Below are positions 24,734 to 32,818 of a stretch of 64,000 bases of DNA, in pieces; the first letter of the stretch is position 1; each line of letters opens with the position of its first letter. The notes beneath the pieces are model-generated. The model saw only the letters and a program-made list of their open reading frames with translations, was not told the DNA's origin and did not search any database. The stretch comes from Myxococcus stipitatus (lineage in GTDB: Bacteria > Myxococcota > Myxococcia > Myxococcales > Myxococcaceae), in the NCBI RefSeq assembly GCF_037414475.1, contig NZ_CP147913.1:10240501-10304500 (forward strand). The letters run 5' to 3'. Both the position numbers and the translations under genes were made by a program.

Positions 24734-25785
24734 CGTTGGACCTTCTCCGGCCGGGGACCAATCCAATAGTCGCGCCACTCCACGTTGCGCTCGGCTCTGT
24801 CGAAGCTGACGAAGGTCACCGACAGGCTCACGTCCAACGCCTGGACCGCGTGCCACCAGCCCACCGGAATCAACAACGCGTCCCCGGGCCCCACCACGCA
24901 CGAATGCAGCGTGGCGCGCGCGAAGTCCGGGAAGCGACGCGCGTCCGGCGCCCGGATGTCGACCGCGCTGTAGAGCCCTCGGTCGTTGTAGAGGCGGGGC
25001 GTCTCGCACGGGGGTAACAACCAGAACCGCTTCCGGCCCAACACCTGGCAGAAGAGGATGTTGAGGTGGTCGTGGTGCAGGTTGGACAGCGTCCCCGCGG
25101 GGCCGAACCACAGGTGGACACTGTCTGGAGCGCTCAGGTCCGGATGGATGAAGCCAGCCGGAGGACGCAGGTCCTCGAGCAGGGGGCGAAAAGCGGGCTT
25201 CAACAACAGACTGTTGCGCGCCACGAGATACACATCGTCCGACTCGCGAGCCTCGCACACCTGCGCCACCAGCGAGCGCATGGACTGCGTCCTTCGCAGA
25301 CGCTCCGCGTGGAAGTCAGGGTCTGGCTCCGAGCCGCGCCCAGCCATGACCTCCACCTCCTCGTCGCCAAAGCGCTCCGCGAGCCATTCGGGTGTCCAGC
25401 GCTTCAAGGCGGGCCAGTCATCCAGGAGCCCTTCGAGGATGACAGGCTGGTTGCGCGCGAAGTACCGCTCGAAGAACACCTCCGGACGCACGCCCCGCTT
25501 CCGCTCCACGTCTCGAGGAGACGGGCCCGGGTGAGACTGCGCATGCAACCCGGCGCGGGCCGCCAGCAGCGCTTCCAATTCCTGACGGCGGGGGGCAGAC
25601 ACGAGTCCGTGACGCACCGCGGGGTGCTCGGCCACGGCCTGCACGGCCTGGTGCGCGTGGGTCTCCGACATGCCGGATGAGACCAGTTCCCGGGCGAGCC
25701 GGGCGGGCGCCACCCCCGAGGTCAAGTTTTCCGCGAGCCAGGAAAGCACCTGGGGCGGAAGGCTCTCGCGCTCGTCAGGAGTCAT
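24730..25785 (-). CDS. JmjC/cupin-8 domain oxygenase, paralogue 2
   Basis: 351 residues. After a helical N-terminal region (about residues 10-60, WLAENLTSG...HAHQAVQAVAEHPAV) comes a FIH/JMJD-like jelly roll. Key residues are intact: HxD in SNLHHDHLNILFCQVLGRKR, the FWLLPP strand, and the distal His in PVGWWHAVQAL. This predicts a Fe(II)/2-oxoglutarate-dependent hydroxylase, typically acting on protein or peptide side chains. AFGDEEVEVMAGR-like and DDVYLVARNS segments are shared with the third paralogue. It is translationally coupled to the degenerate copy (ATGA) and is divergent, by 57 bp, from a 55-residue Pro/Thr-rich peptide gene. The substrate is unknown. Confidence 0.82.
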   Translation of the reverse strand: MTPDERESLPPQVLSWLAENLTSGVAPARLARELVSSGMSETHAHQAVQAVAEHPAVRHGLVSAPRRQELEALLAARAGLHAQSHPGPSPRDVERKRGVRPEVFFERYFARNQPVILEGLLDDWPALKRWTPEWLAERFGDEEVEVMAGRGSEPDPDFHAERLRRTQSMRSLVAQVCEARESDDVYLVARNSLLLKPAFRPLLEDLRPPAGFIHPDLSAPDSVHLWFGPAGTLSNLHHDHLNILFCQVLGRKRFWLLPPCETPRLYNDRGLYSAVDIRAPDARRFPDFARATLHSCVVGPGDALLIPVGWWHAVQALDVSLSVTFVSFDRAERNVEWRDYWIGPRPEKVQR

Positions 25786-25842
25786 GGTTCACTGGGTGCG
25801 ATATACCACGGGTGCAAACCCACACGTTACACAGGGGAACGC

Positions 25843-26010
25843 ATGACGACGCCCAAGGCTCCTGACCCGAAAAACGCTCCCATCCAGCCGACCCATCCGG
25901 CCACGCGTCAGGCGCCGCGCATCGTTCCCAATCCCGGCGGTGACATCGCGCCGACCAGGGAGCGCACCACCCCCACCGAGCCTCCCACCACGCCTCCGCT
26001 GGAGAAGTGA
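25843..26010 (+). CDS. 55-residue Pro/Thr-rich peptide
   Basis: Small gene with an ATG at 25843 preceded by GGGGA at proper spacing. Third codon positions are strongly G/C, as in neighbouring genes. The peptide starts MTTPKAPDPKNAP, has a central VPNPGGDIAPTRE, and ends in TEPPTTPPLEK; Pro and Thr make up nearly half and there is no hydrophobic helix or Cys. It is probably disordered. It sits in the gap between two JmjC oxygenase genes, which is unusual because all other genes of this block fill their strand compactly. A role as a substrate (hydroxylation of Pro, Asn, Asp or Arg) or a RiPP-like precursor is conjecture. Confidence 0.55.
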   Translation: MTTPKAPDPKNAPIQPTHPATRQAPRIVPNPGGDIAPTRERTTPTEPPTTPPLEK

Positions 26011-26026
26011 GCGCGGCGCGAAGCTG

Positions 26027-27034
26027 TCATCCCAGCTTCCACCAGGTATTTCCCTCCGGGACGTCGAACTCCTGGAACGTGACGGACACGCTGACCTCCA
26101 GCGCATGCACCCAGTGCCACCACCCCGCTGGAATCAACAGCATGTCGCCCGGCTCCACGATGACCTCAAGCACGTCAGCCTCGCGATAGGCGGGGAAGCG
26201 TGTGAGGTCTGGCCGCTCCGCGTCGACCTGACTCCACACCTCGAGATGGCTATAGACGTGGTGTGTCTGGAACGAGGGAATGAGGCGGAAGCGTTTGCGG
26301 CCAGACACTTGTCCGAAGAGGACGCTGCCCAGGTCGTGGTGGAGCCCCGTCAAGGTCCCCGCGGGCCCCACCCAGAGTTTCACCGCGCCCGGGCGCGATG
26401 ACTTCCGAAGCAGCCCCGGAGGATAGCGCACGTCGTCGAGCAACCCGCGCAGCTCCTCTCGCTCCAGCGCGAAGTTGCGAGCCGTGAGGTAGAGGTCGTT
26501 GCTCGGTCCACCCTCTTCCAGCCGCCGGAGGAACTCCGCGAAGCGCATCACGGTGCGGCAGGCGTCCGGCTCCAGGTCGTGGTCCGGCCGAGCCTCACGC
26601 CCCGCCATCACCTCCACCTCCACGTCGCCCAGGTCGCGTGCGAGGGATTGAGGCGTCCAGCGCTTCATCAGCGGCCAGTCCCGCATGAAGCCCTCGAGCA
26701 ACACCGGGCGATGCGCCAGGTAATAACGCGCCATCACCTCCGGGATGGGCAGGTCCTTGTGCCGCTCCACCCGCCGATGGCGTCCGGAGTGACGGTGAAG
26801 AGAGACTCGCGTATCGAGCAGGCAGAGCGTGTCTTCATGCAGGCGCGTATGGCCAAGCCCCGCCCGCACCGCGGGGTGCTCCCGCGTGGCGTCGACCTCC
26901 GCGCGCGCCGTGGCTCGTGGGAACCCCTCACTCACGAGCACGTCGACCAGGCGCTCCGCGTCCACGCCCCGCACCACGTTCTCCGCCAGCCACTCCCGCC
27001 ACTCCGGCCCAAGGCTGGGTGCCACGTCCGCCAT
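26027..27034 (-). CDS. JmjC/cupin-8 domain oxygenase, paralogue 3
   Basis: 335 residues from the ATG at 27034; the frame is open to 27199, but the family match begins near WREWLAENVVRG. Architecture as in paralogue 2: N-terminal helical region (VDVLVSEGFPRATARAEVDA), MARYYLAHRPVLLEGFMRDW, then the jelly roll with intact ligands: HxD in TGLHHDLGSVLFGQVSGRKR and the distal His in IPAGWWHWVHALE. Predicted Fe(II)/2-oxoglutarate hydroxylase. It is transcribed towards the other two paralogues but separated from them by the small Pro/Thr-rich gene on the opposite strand. It reads divergently from a 129-residue unknown, sharing a 170-bp promoter region. Confidence 0.82.
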   Translation of the reverse strand: MADVAPSLGPEWREWLAENVVRGVDAERLVDVLVSEGFPRATARAEVDATREHPAVRAGLGHTRLHEDTLCLLDTRVSLHRHSGRHRRVERHKDLPIPEVMARYYLAHRPVLLEGFMRDWPLMKRWTPQSLARDLGDVEVEVMAGREARPDHDLEPDACRTVMRFAEFLRRLEEGGPSNDLYLTARNFALEREELRGLLDDVRYPPGLLRKSSRPGAVKLWVGPAGTLTGLHHDLGSVLFGQVSGRKRFRLIPSFQTHHVYSHLEVWSQVDAERPDLTRFPAYREADVLEVIVEPGDMLLIPAGWWHWVHALEVSVSVTFQEFDVPEGNTWWKLG

Positions 27035-27204
27035 GCCCACTCCACGGCCGAAAAAGGGCTTCACTGTACAGGACCCCGAGTGCGGGCACGGATGTGGGAA
27101 AGAAAATGACATCGGAAACTCCTGCCCACATGCGCCGACAATCCTTTCACAGTATCCCAGCGCGGGTCGCCTCCGGGCCCCGCCATTCCAGGAGAGCAAC
27201 GGTC

Positions 27205-27594
27205 ATGATCAAGGGAACCAAGGGCCCCACGTTCACGAACCCCAAGCGCCAAGAGATCGACGCGACCACCCAGGGCAAGAAGAGCGATTACTCCCAGTTG
27301 GTCCAGGGAATGAACGTGCTCTTGGATAAGGGCAACTTCGACGTCTCCAACAAGTCCCAGAAGGGCGTCATCGACAACGTCAAGAAGGTGGAGACCGGAG
27401 AGCGCAGCCAGTTCTCGGCGCACCTGCTTGAGTCGCGCTCCTTCCTCAAGGACGGCTTCGAGAACGTCGCCAAGGGCAACATGAAGCAGGGAGGCATCGA
27501 GCTGCTCGGCGCGGGTCTCAATGCGGCGGGCGCGACCTATACGACCTTGCACACGGAGACGCCTTTCGAGAAGAAGGGCATCACTCCCTGGTGA
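27205..27594 (+). CDS. Hypothetical 129-residue protein
   Basis: ATG at 27205 with AGGAGAG upstream. Highly polar N-terminal half (MIKGTKGPTFTNPKRQEIDA...) rich in Lys, Asn, Gln and Thr, unlike the Ala/Arg-rich proteins around it; a central FDVSNKSQKGVIDNVKKVET and a small hydrophobic Gly/Ala patch (GIELLGAGLNAAGATY). No signal peptide. Not recognised. It is divergent from JmjC paralogue 3 and followed, after 24 bp, by a small two-helix membrane protein. Location next to a probable peptidyl hydroxylase makes it a second candidate substrate or partner. Confidence 0.6.
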   Translation: MIKGTKGPTFTNPKRQEIDATTQGKKSDYSQLVQGMNVLLDKGNFDVSNKSQKGVIDNVKKVETGERSQFSAHLLESRSFLKDGFENVAKGNMKQGGIELLGAGLNAAGATYTTLHTETPFEKKGITPW

Positions 27595-27618
27595 GTGGAG
27601 TGGGAGCATGAGGACTCG

Positions 27619-27843
27619 ATGGCAATCTTCCGGTACCTGCAGGTCGTCTTCTTCGGAGCGTTCGGAGCCCTCGCTGTTTTGCGCGTGCTCGAACGGCTCG
27701 TCTTTGAAAGAGGCGCTGACCTCGGTTCCATCCTCGTCCAGGCGGCCCTGGGAGCCGGTGCGCTGATGCTGGCGAAGAGGGCGCTCGACAAGGCGCGTGC
27801 CCGGAGCCGCCCGGCTCCGAGCGAGGATTCGAGTCCATCGTAG
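27619..27843 (+). CDS. Small two-helix membrane protein
   Basis: 74 residues from the ATG at 27619 (GAGG 8 bp upstream); a GTG at 27595 immediately after the previous stop is an alternative start. Two hydrophobic segments: IFRYLQVVFFGAFGALAVLRV and LGSILVQAALGAGALMLAK, with a basic, Ser/Pro-rich tail. The helices run in and out with both termini probably cytosolic. No family recognised. Cotranscribed with the 129-residue gene and closed by a strong hairpin terminator. Confidence 0.55.
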   Translation: MAIFRYLQVVFFGAFGALAVLRVLERLVFERGADLGSILVQAALGAGALMLAKRALDKARARSRPAPSEDSSPS

Positions 27844-27858
27844 CAAGACCGCAGCCGG

Positions 27859-27888
27859 AGGCCGGCCGCTCGAGAAAGCGGCCGGCCT
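27859..27888 (+). terminator. Strong GC hairpin terminator
   Basis: Perfect 12-bp arms AGGCCGGCCGCT/AGCGGCCGGCCT with a 6-nt CGAGAA loop, 15 bp after the stop of the small membrane protein gene. There is no U-tract. Confidence 0.7.
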
Positions 27889-27945
27889 GCTGGCTGACTC
27901 ATCACGCGTGAAGGCCCTGCCTAGATTCCAGGCACGAGGCCCGCG

Positions 27946-28359
27946 ATGACCCCAGGCAGCTTGAGATTCCCCGTGTTTCGCCCACTCGTGGGCATGGGCA
28001 TGCTGCTCGGCGCGCTGGCGCCTGGCGCCGCGTTCGCGAAGGAGACAGAGGCCACGGCTCCACAGGTCTCCTGCTACACCGCCGCGACCGAGGTGTCGGA
28101 CGACTCCACCGCCACGCAGCTGTGCCGCGGAGCCCGCTCCACCGCGCCCGCGGACTGCTTCCTCCGCATCCAGAATGAAGGCGCGTTGACGCAGGGCCAG
28201 GCCCTCCAGCTGTGTCAGTTCGCGACGAGCGACAACGACCCGGCCTCCTGCTTCCTCCAGGCGCAGAAGAAGAGTTTTGGCGACGACGCGCGATTGCTCC
28301 AGCTCTGTCAGCCACCGGTGCCAGAGTTCCTTCGCTACTGTCCCGTCTATGTCCAGTGA
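27946..28359 (+). CDS. Secreted Cys-repeat protein
   Basis: 137 residues. Signal peptide (RPLVGMGMLLGALAPGAAFA, cleavage near AFA-KE). The mature part contains imperfect repeats of about 31 residues, each with QLC near the start and a second Cys some 11 residues later: QLCRGARSTAPADCF, QLCQFATSDNDPASCF, QLCQPPVPEFLRYC, suggesting a disulfide per repeat. Such Cys-spaced repeats are common in uncharacterised secreted myxobacterial proteins. Function unknown; probably exported to the periplasm or outside. It is followed after 53 bp by a gene with no obvious relation. Confidence 0.65.
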   Translation: MTPGSLRFPVFRPLVGMGMLLGALAPGAAFAKETEATAPQVSCYTAATEVSDDSTATQLCRGARSTAPADCFLRIQNEGALTQGQALQLCQFATSDNDPASCFLQAQKKSFGDDARLLQLCQPPVPEFLRYCPVYVQ

Positions 28360-28412
28360 GTCTCCGCCCGCGGGGGAGCGCACCCGCCTCCGGAAGCGAC
28401 TAGGGTGGGTCC

Positions 28413-29279
28413 ATGACGGAGCAGCCGCCCCACGAGGAAGAGCTTCCCACGGCACGTGAGCTGGAGCAGGACGAGGCCAGCGCCGCCCCCACGCCGCGCG
28501 TGCTGACACCTCCAGGCAGTGAGCCCCTCGCCATGCTGGCGCGCCGGGGCTTCCAGGCCACCGTAGCGCCCCTGGACCTGCCCTTCCCCGCCGACGTCCG
28601 TGGCCCTCGCGCGGAGCAGCTCGTGGAGCGGCTGGGCCACTACGCCTTCCGCCTCTTCCTGCGGGGCGCCATCCTGCGCCAGGGGAGCTTCACGCCGCTG
28701 GAGGCCACGCGTTATCTGGAGGCCGCGCGCGCCACCGAGTTCGCCGAGGACCTGGTGTCCATGGACCTGGCCGTGCGCGAGCCCGAGGGCCGCTACCAGC
28801 TGCGCCACCCGGCCGCCAGCTTCGGCGGAACCCTGGAGTGGTACGTCGCCCACGAACTGCGCGTCCGGTACGGCTTCGACGTGGCTGCGGGCGTGAAGTT
28901 CCACGCGCCCGACGTCGGGGGAGACCTGGACGTCGTCGCCGCGGCGGAAGGCCGGCTCGTCTATCTGGAGATGAAGTCCTCGCCGCCCAAGCACCTGGCG
29001 CCCGACGAGGTGGGGGCGTTCTTCCGCCGGGTGCGCGCGCTGCGTCCGCACCTGAGCATCTTCGTCATGGACACCGCGCTGCGGCTCTCCGACAAGGTGC
29101 TCCCGTTGCTCCAGGCGGAGCTGAGCACCCAGCCCGCCCCCACCCCCCGCCGTGTCCAGCGCGAGGTCTGGGCGCTCACGCCGCACCTGTACGTGGTCAA
29201 CGCGCGCCAGGACCTGATGGGCAACATCGGCCTCGCGGTCGCGGAGGGCCTCCGCGCGCTCGCGCCACCCGCGCCGTGA
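28413..29279 (+). CDS. PD-(D/E)XK nuclease-like protein
   Basis: 288 residues. An acidic N-terminus (EEELPTARELEQDE) is followed by a helical region with a winged-helix flavour (ILRQGSFTPLEATRYLEAAR) and, from about residue 130, a restriction-endonuclease-like core: LEWYVAHELRVRYGFDV, the Asp of GGDLDVVAAAEGRLVYLEMK and the ExK in the same segment, which match the PD-(D/E)XK catalytic pattern. Helices after it (FFRRVRALRPHLSIFV) complete the fold. It might be an active nuclease or a non-catalytic DNA-binding relative. No methylase or partner gene is adjacent. Ends at a bidirectional hairpin. Confidence 0.65.
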   Translation: MTEQPPHEEELPTARELEQDEASAAPTPRVLTPPGSEPLAMLARRGFQATVAPLDLPFPADVRGPRAEQLVERLGHYAFRLFLRGAILRQGSFTPLEATRYLEAARATEFAEDLVSMDLAVREPEGRYQLRHPAASFGGTLEWYVAHELRVRYGFDVAAGVKFHAPDVGGDLDVVAAAEGRLVYLEMKSSPPKHLAPDEVGAFFRRVRALRPHLSIFVMDTALRLSDKVLPLLQAELSTQPAPTPRRVQREVWALTPHLYVVNARQDLMGNIGLAVAEGLRALAPPAP

Positions 29280-29308
29280 CGTGAGCCCGCAGAGAAAGCG
29301 GGCTCACG
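29280..29308. terminator. Bidirectional hairpin terminator
   Basis: Perfect 11-bp arms CGTGAGCCCGC/GCGGGCTCACG with a 7-nt AGAGAAA loop in the 39-bp gap between converging genes ending at 29279 and 29319. It can serve both strands. Confidence 0.75.
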
Positions 29309-29318
29309 CGGCAATACT

Positions 29319-30008
29319 TCAGTGCCGGGCGGCGCGGGCTTCCTTGCCCCGGGCCCGCGCGGCCTTGGAGAGCGCGTCCGCGCCCTGCTCGTCCCCGCGC
29401 ATCCACTCCTTCATCGCCGGGACGACCTGCTTGCTCCACGTCTTCCCCACGCGAATCTTGAGGAAGGCGTTCACCAGCGCGTCCACCATCGCGGAGAGCT
29501 GCTCGGTGAGGTAGAGCCGCTCGTTGAGCTGGTCATCCTCCTCCTCGCTCATCAACGCGGGCAGCTTCGCGGCGCGCACGTCGAGGAACTCCGAATCGAG
29601 CGTGGCCTCGTACTCCTTCTCGCCATGGGTGAGGCGGATGCGCGCCTGCGCCACCAGGAGCCCCTTGTCCAGGGCCTCCTTCACCTGAAGCGAGTACGGC
29701 GCCAGGGTGCCCTTCGCGCTCATCTCCGTGACGTCGCCCGCCACGCCGCGCAGGATGATGCGGCCCATGTAGAGCACGTTGACGCCCGAGCCCTCATGCT
29801 CCACCAGCGCGTCGCCCGACTCCGAGCGCCATAGCAGCCACGTCAGCAGCTCGCGCCCCAGGTAGGCCCGGCCGCGGAGCAGCTGCTCGCGGGCTTGCCC
29901 CTTCTCGACCTCGGCGGTGTCCTTGGCCTCCTCGGTGGAGGCACCGTCGACGCCGACCTCTCCCCGCGCGAAGGCCGCATCCGCCCGCGCCTGCTCACGC
30001 TTCCCCAT
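29319..30008 (-). CDS. RdgC-associated hypothetical protein
   Basis: 229 residues from the ATG at 30008. Contains LRGRAYLGRELLTWLLWRSE, which I recall as occurring in C-terminal parts of some RdgC-like proteins, then beta-rich stretches (GVNVLYMGRIILRGVAGDV) and a long C-terminal helix. A charged N-terminus (GKREQARADAAFARGE) lacks a signal. It overlaps the RdgC-like gene by 14 bp in a different frame, so the two are translated together and may function as halves of one protein complex. Direct function unknown. Confidence 0.6.
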   Translation of the reverse strand: MGKREQARADAAFARGEVGVDGASTEEAKDTAEVEKGQAREQLLRGRAYLGRELLTWLLWRSESGDALVEHEGSGVNVLYMGRIILRGVAGDVTEMSAKGTLAPYSLQVKEALDKGLLVAQARIRLTHGEKEYEATLDSEFLDVRAAKLPALMSEEEDDQLNERLYLTEQLSAMVDALVNAFLKIRVGKTWSKQVVPAMKEWMRGDEQGADALSKAARARGKEARAARH

Positions 30009-30639
30009 GCGCCACCTCCGCCGTCGCCGGCAGGTCCATTCCAATCAACTCCGCGGTGGGCCCCAGGGCCCCCTCGTCGAGCCCCGACGTCTGCGCGATG
30101 GCCGCGGGCGTCAGGCCCACGAACTTCAGCGACAGCGCGTTCTCCAACGCGATGACAATCTCCTCCACCACCTTGCGCGACGCGGCCCAGATCTGCATCT
30201 GCTGCGTCGTCTGGTTCCAGCTCACGTCCAGCACATTGGTGCGAGGCGTGGCGCGCGTGCGCAGCATCTGCTTGATCTGCGCCTTGGCGGCCGTCTTCTC
30301 CGCCCGGCTGGCCGGCCGGTCGTTCTCCTGCTCGAAGTTGGCGGTCCACTTCGCCAGCTCCGCCTTCATGGCCGCAGCCGGCACCTTGAGCGAGTCGATG
30401 CGGAACGAGAAGAGCGCGTACTCACCATAGAAGACGCGGCCCGCGGAGAACTCGACGGCGTCCGCGTTCTCCAGCTCCACGAAGCCGGCGGCGCGGTCAT
30501 CCTCGGAGCGGCGGTCAATGGGCTCGAACGCGTGCGCCTTGAGGCCACGGGTCAGCCAGCGCTTGATGTCGGAAGGCGCTTCCTTCGCGTGTTCGACGCG
30601 GAAGCGCGAGAAGGTGACGGCACCACGGAGGACAGGCAT
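29995..30639 (-). CDS. RdgC-like recombination-associated protein
   Basis: 214 residues from the ATG at 30639. Similar in motif order to RdgC, a ring-forming DNA-binding protein that restrains RecA: AVTFSRFRVE at the N-terminus, FVELENADAVEF, YALFSFRIDSLKVP, a charged helix with KWTANFEQEND, and TPRTNVLDVSWN. E. coli RdgC is about 300 residues; this one is shorter and is followed by a coupled second gene that may supply the rest. It probably acts on DNA in the cytosol. The family call is moderate because it rests on recalled motifs. Confidence 0.6.
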   Translation of the reverse strand: MPVLRGAVTFSRFRVEHAKEAPSDIKRWLTRGLKAHAFEPIDRRSEDDRAAGFVELENADAVEFSAGRVFYGEYALFSFRIDSLKVPAAAMKAELAKWTANFEQENDRPASRAEKTAAKAQIKQMLRTRATPRTNVLDVSWNQTTQQMQIWAASRKVVEEIVIALENALSLKFVGLTPAAIAQTSGLDEGALGPTAELIGMDLPATAEVAHGEA

Positions 30640-30856
30640 GGGGCGCGGCAGGATGGGGGGCGCGCGCGGCCACGTCAAGGCACTCTTGGTGCTTGCCTCC
30701 CGCCGGAATCCGCGTCCACCCCGTACGCGCACGCGTCCCGACATCACGCCAGGCCCGGGCCCGGCTGCCCCCATCCAAGGGCTTCACCCCGCGTCAACCC
30801 CTCACGGCACGATGGATGCAATCACTTGCACGCCCCGTTTCCCGAGGTCTGCATCC

Positions 30857-32800
30857 ATGCCGCAATCCACGCGCCCCAACATCCTCATGCTGACGGTGGA
30901 TCAGCTCATGTTCCCCCGTTTCGCCTACGGCCCCGACGGGGGATTCCTGCCCGGCATCAAAGACATCCTCGGCTTCGTCGATGAAGGCGGCGAGGACAAT
31001 CCCTTCCGGAAGTTCTTCCCCGGCTTCGCCGCCCTGCGAAAGAACGCGGCCGTCTTCCGCAACCACACCATCGCGGCCTCGGCCTGCATCCCCAGCCGCG
31101 CCGCCATCTACACGGGCCAGTACGGTACGCGCACGGGCGTCACGCAGACGGATGGACTCTTCAAGAGCGGAGACGCCTCGGCGTTCCCGTGGCTCTCGCC
31201 CGACGGGATTCCCACCATCGGCCACTGGTTCCAGAAGGCCGGCTATCACACGCACTACTTCGGCAAGTGGCACGTCAGCAATCCGCCCGAGCACTCGCTG
31301 AAACGGTATGGCTTCGACGACTGGGAGCTGTCCTATCCGGAGCCGCACGGTGCCTCCGTCAACAACCTGGGCGCCTTCCGGGACGTGGGCTTCGCGGACC
31401 TGGCGTGCACCTTCCTGCGCCGCATGGCGCTGGGTCAGCCCTACAACCGGGCCCTCGGGGAGCAGGCCTATGTGGCGCCGCTCGGCGACGGACCGTCGAC
31501 CCAGCCCCAGCCGTGGTTCGCCGTCGCGTCGTTCACCAACCCCCACGACATCGCGACCTACCCCATCCTCCCGCGCCAGCTCGACTCCACCTCCGCGCCG
31601 CTGGGGCCCCTGTCCGTCCCGGGCCCGACGGCACGCTCCGTCGTCCCCGTCGCGGGCACCCTGTCGCTCGCGTTGAATCCGCTCGACTTCCCTCAGCACA
31701 ACGCGCACCTGCCGCCCAACGTGCACGACCCGCTGGTCAACAAGCCGAGCTGCCAGCGCGACTACGCCTACAAGATGGGCCTGGCGCTCGCGGCCAAGAC
31801 GGGGCTGTCGCTGCACCAGGCCAAGGAAGGCATCGACCCCGTCACCGTCACGCTCAACTCGGGCATCCCCTTCCAGCTCACCGCCGCGCCGGACGTGTCC
31901 ACCCTGCGCTTCTGCCAGTACTACACCTGGCTCATCCACCTGGTGGACGGCCACATCGCGCGCGTGTTGCGGACGCTCGAGGAGAGCGGACAGGCGGAGA
32001 ACACGCTGGTGGTGTTCCTGTCGGACCACGGCGAATACGCCGGAGCCCATGGCTACATGATGGAGAAGTGGCACACGGCCTATCAGGAAGCGCTGCACGT
32101 GCCGCTCGTCGTCCGCTTCCCGACCCAGGACCTGCCTCCGAAGACGCGGCAGATTGAAGCGCTCACCAGCCACGTGGACGTCCTCCCCACCCTGCTGGGC
32201 CTCGCTGGCATCTCCCGGGGCGAGGTCGCGGAGATTCGCACCGAGCTGCGCCTGCACCGCCCCGTGCCGCCCTTCGTGGGCGCTGACCTGAGCCCGCTTG
32301 CCCGAGGTGAGACGAACACCGTGACGGAGCCCGATGGCAGCACACGCGAAGGCGTGCTCTTCGTCACCGACGACGAAATCACCGAGCCGCTGCCGCCCGA
32401 CGGCGACCCGCACCAGGAACACGACGAGGCCCTGTTCTCCGTGTTCGTCCGCTCCGTCGAGGCGCTGCGCGAGGGCACCACCCGCGCGGGCAAGGTCCCC
32501 TTCCTCGCCTCGGGCGCGGTGTGCCAGCCCAACCATGTCCGGTGTGTCCGCACGCCGCGCTGGAAGCTCGCGAGGACGTGGGACCCGTCGGGGACCCACG
32601 CCGACCAGTGGGAGCTCTACGACCTGCAGAACGACCCGCTGGAGATGGAGAACCTGCTCGTCTTCGACGGCCCCTTCCCCACCCTCATCACCGACCTTCT
32701 GCGAGGACTCGGCCGCGCCGAGGTCGAGACCGCCGCGCGAGCCACCCACGCGCTCCTCCAGAAGTACGAGCGCGAGAAGCTGTCGCCCTGGCCCGGGTGA
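30857..32800 (+). CDS. Type I (formylglycine) sulfatase
   Basis: 647 residues from the ATG at 30857; the frame is open further upstream but the domain starts here. Sulfatase signatures: the metal Asp in NILMLTVDQLM, the formylglycine motif SACIPSRAAIYTGQYGTRTG with Cys in C-x-P-S-R, FGKWHVSNPPEH, and the second metal site SDHGEYAGAHGYM. It should cleave sulfate esters and needs a formylglycine-generating enzyme elsewhere in the genome. Insertion regions (around residues 190-330) are long, as in polysaccharide or choline sulfatases. No signal peptide is visible, so it is probably cytosolic. Reads divergently from the RdgC-like operon. Confidence 0.88.
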   Translation: MPQSTRPNILMLTVDQLMFPRFAYGPDGGFLPGIKDILGFVDEGGEDNPFRKFFPGFAALRKNAAVFRNHTIAASACIPSRAAIYTGQYGTRTGVTQTDGLFKSGDASAFPWLSPDGIPTIGHWFQKAGYHTHYFGKWHVSNPPEHSLKRYGFDDWELSYPEPHGASVNNLGAFRDVGFADLACTFLRRMALGQPYNRALGEQAYVAPLGDGPSTQPQPWFAVASFTNPHDIATYPILPRQLDSTSAPLGPLSVPGPTARSVVPVAGTLSLALNPLDFPQHNAHLPPNVHDPLVNKPSCQRDYAYKMGLALAAKTGLSLHQAKEGIDPVTVTLNSGIPFQLTAAPDVSTLRFCQYYTWLIHLVDGHIARVLRTLEESGQAENTLVVFLSDHGEYAGAHGYMMEKWHTAYQEALHVPLVVRFPTQDLPPKTRQIEALTSHVDVLPTLLGLAGISRGEVAEIRTELRLHRPVPPFVGADLSPLARGETNTVTEPDGSTREGVLFVTDDEITEPLPPDGDPHQEHDEALFSVFVRSVEALREGTTRAGKVPFLASGAVCQPNHVRCVRTPRWKLARTWDPSGTHADQWELYDLQNDPLEMENLLVFDGPFPTLITDLLRGLGRAEVETAARATHALLQKYEREKLSPWPG

Positions 32801-32818
32801 CCTCTCGTTCGAGTCCCG

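Noticed and set aside
27057..27090. CTGTACAG palindrome near JmjC paralogue 3, considered as a LexA-type box
   Set aside because: The 8-bp palindrome lacks the spaced CTGT-N8-ACAG layout, and no SOS gene is adjacent.
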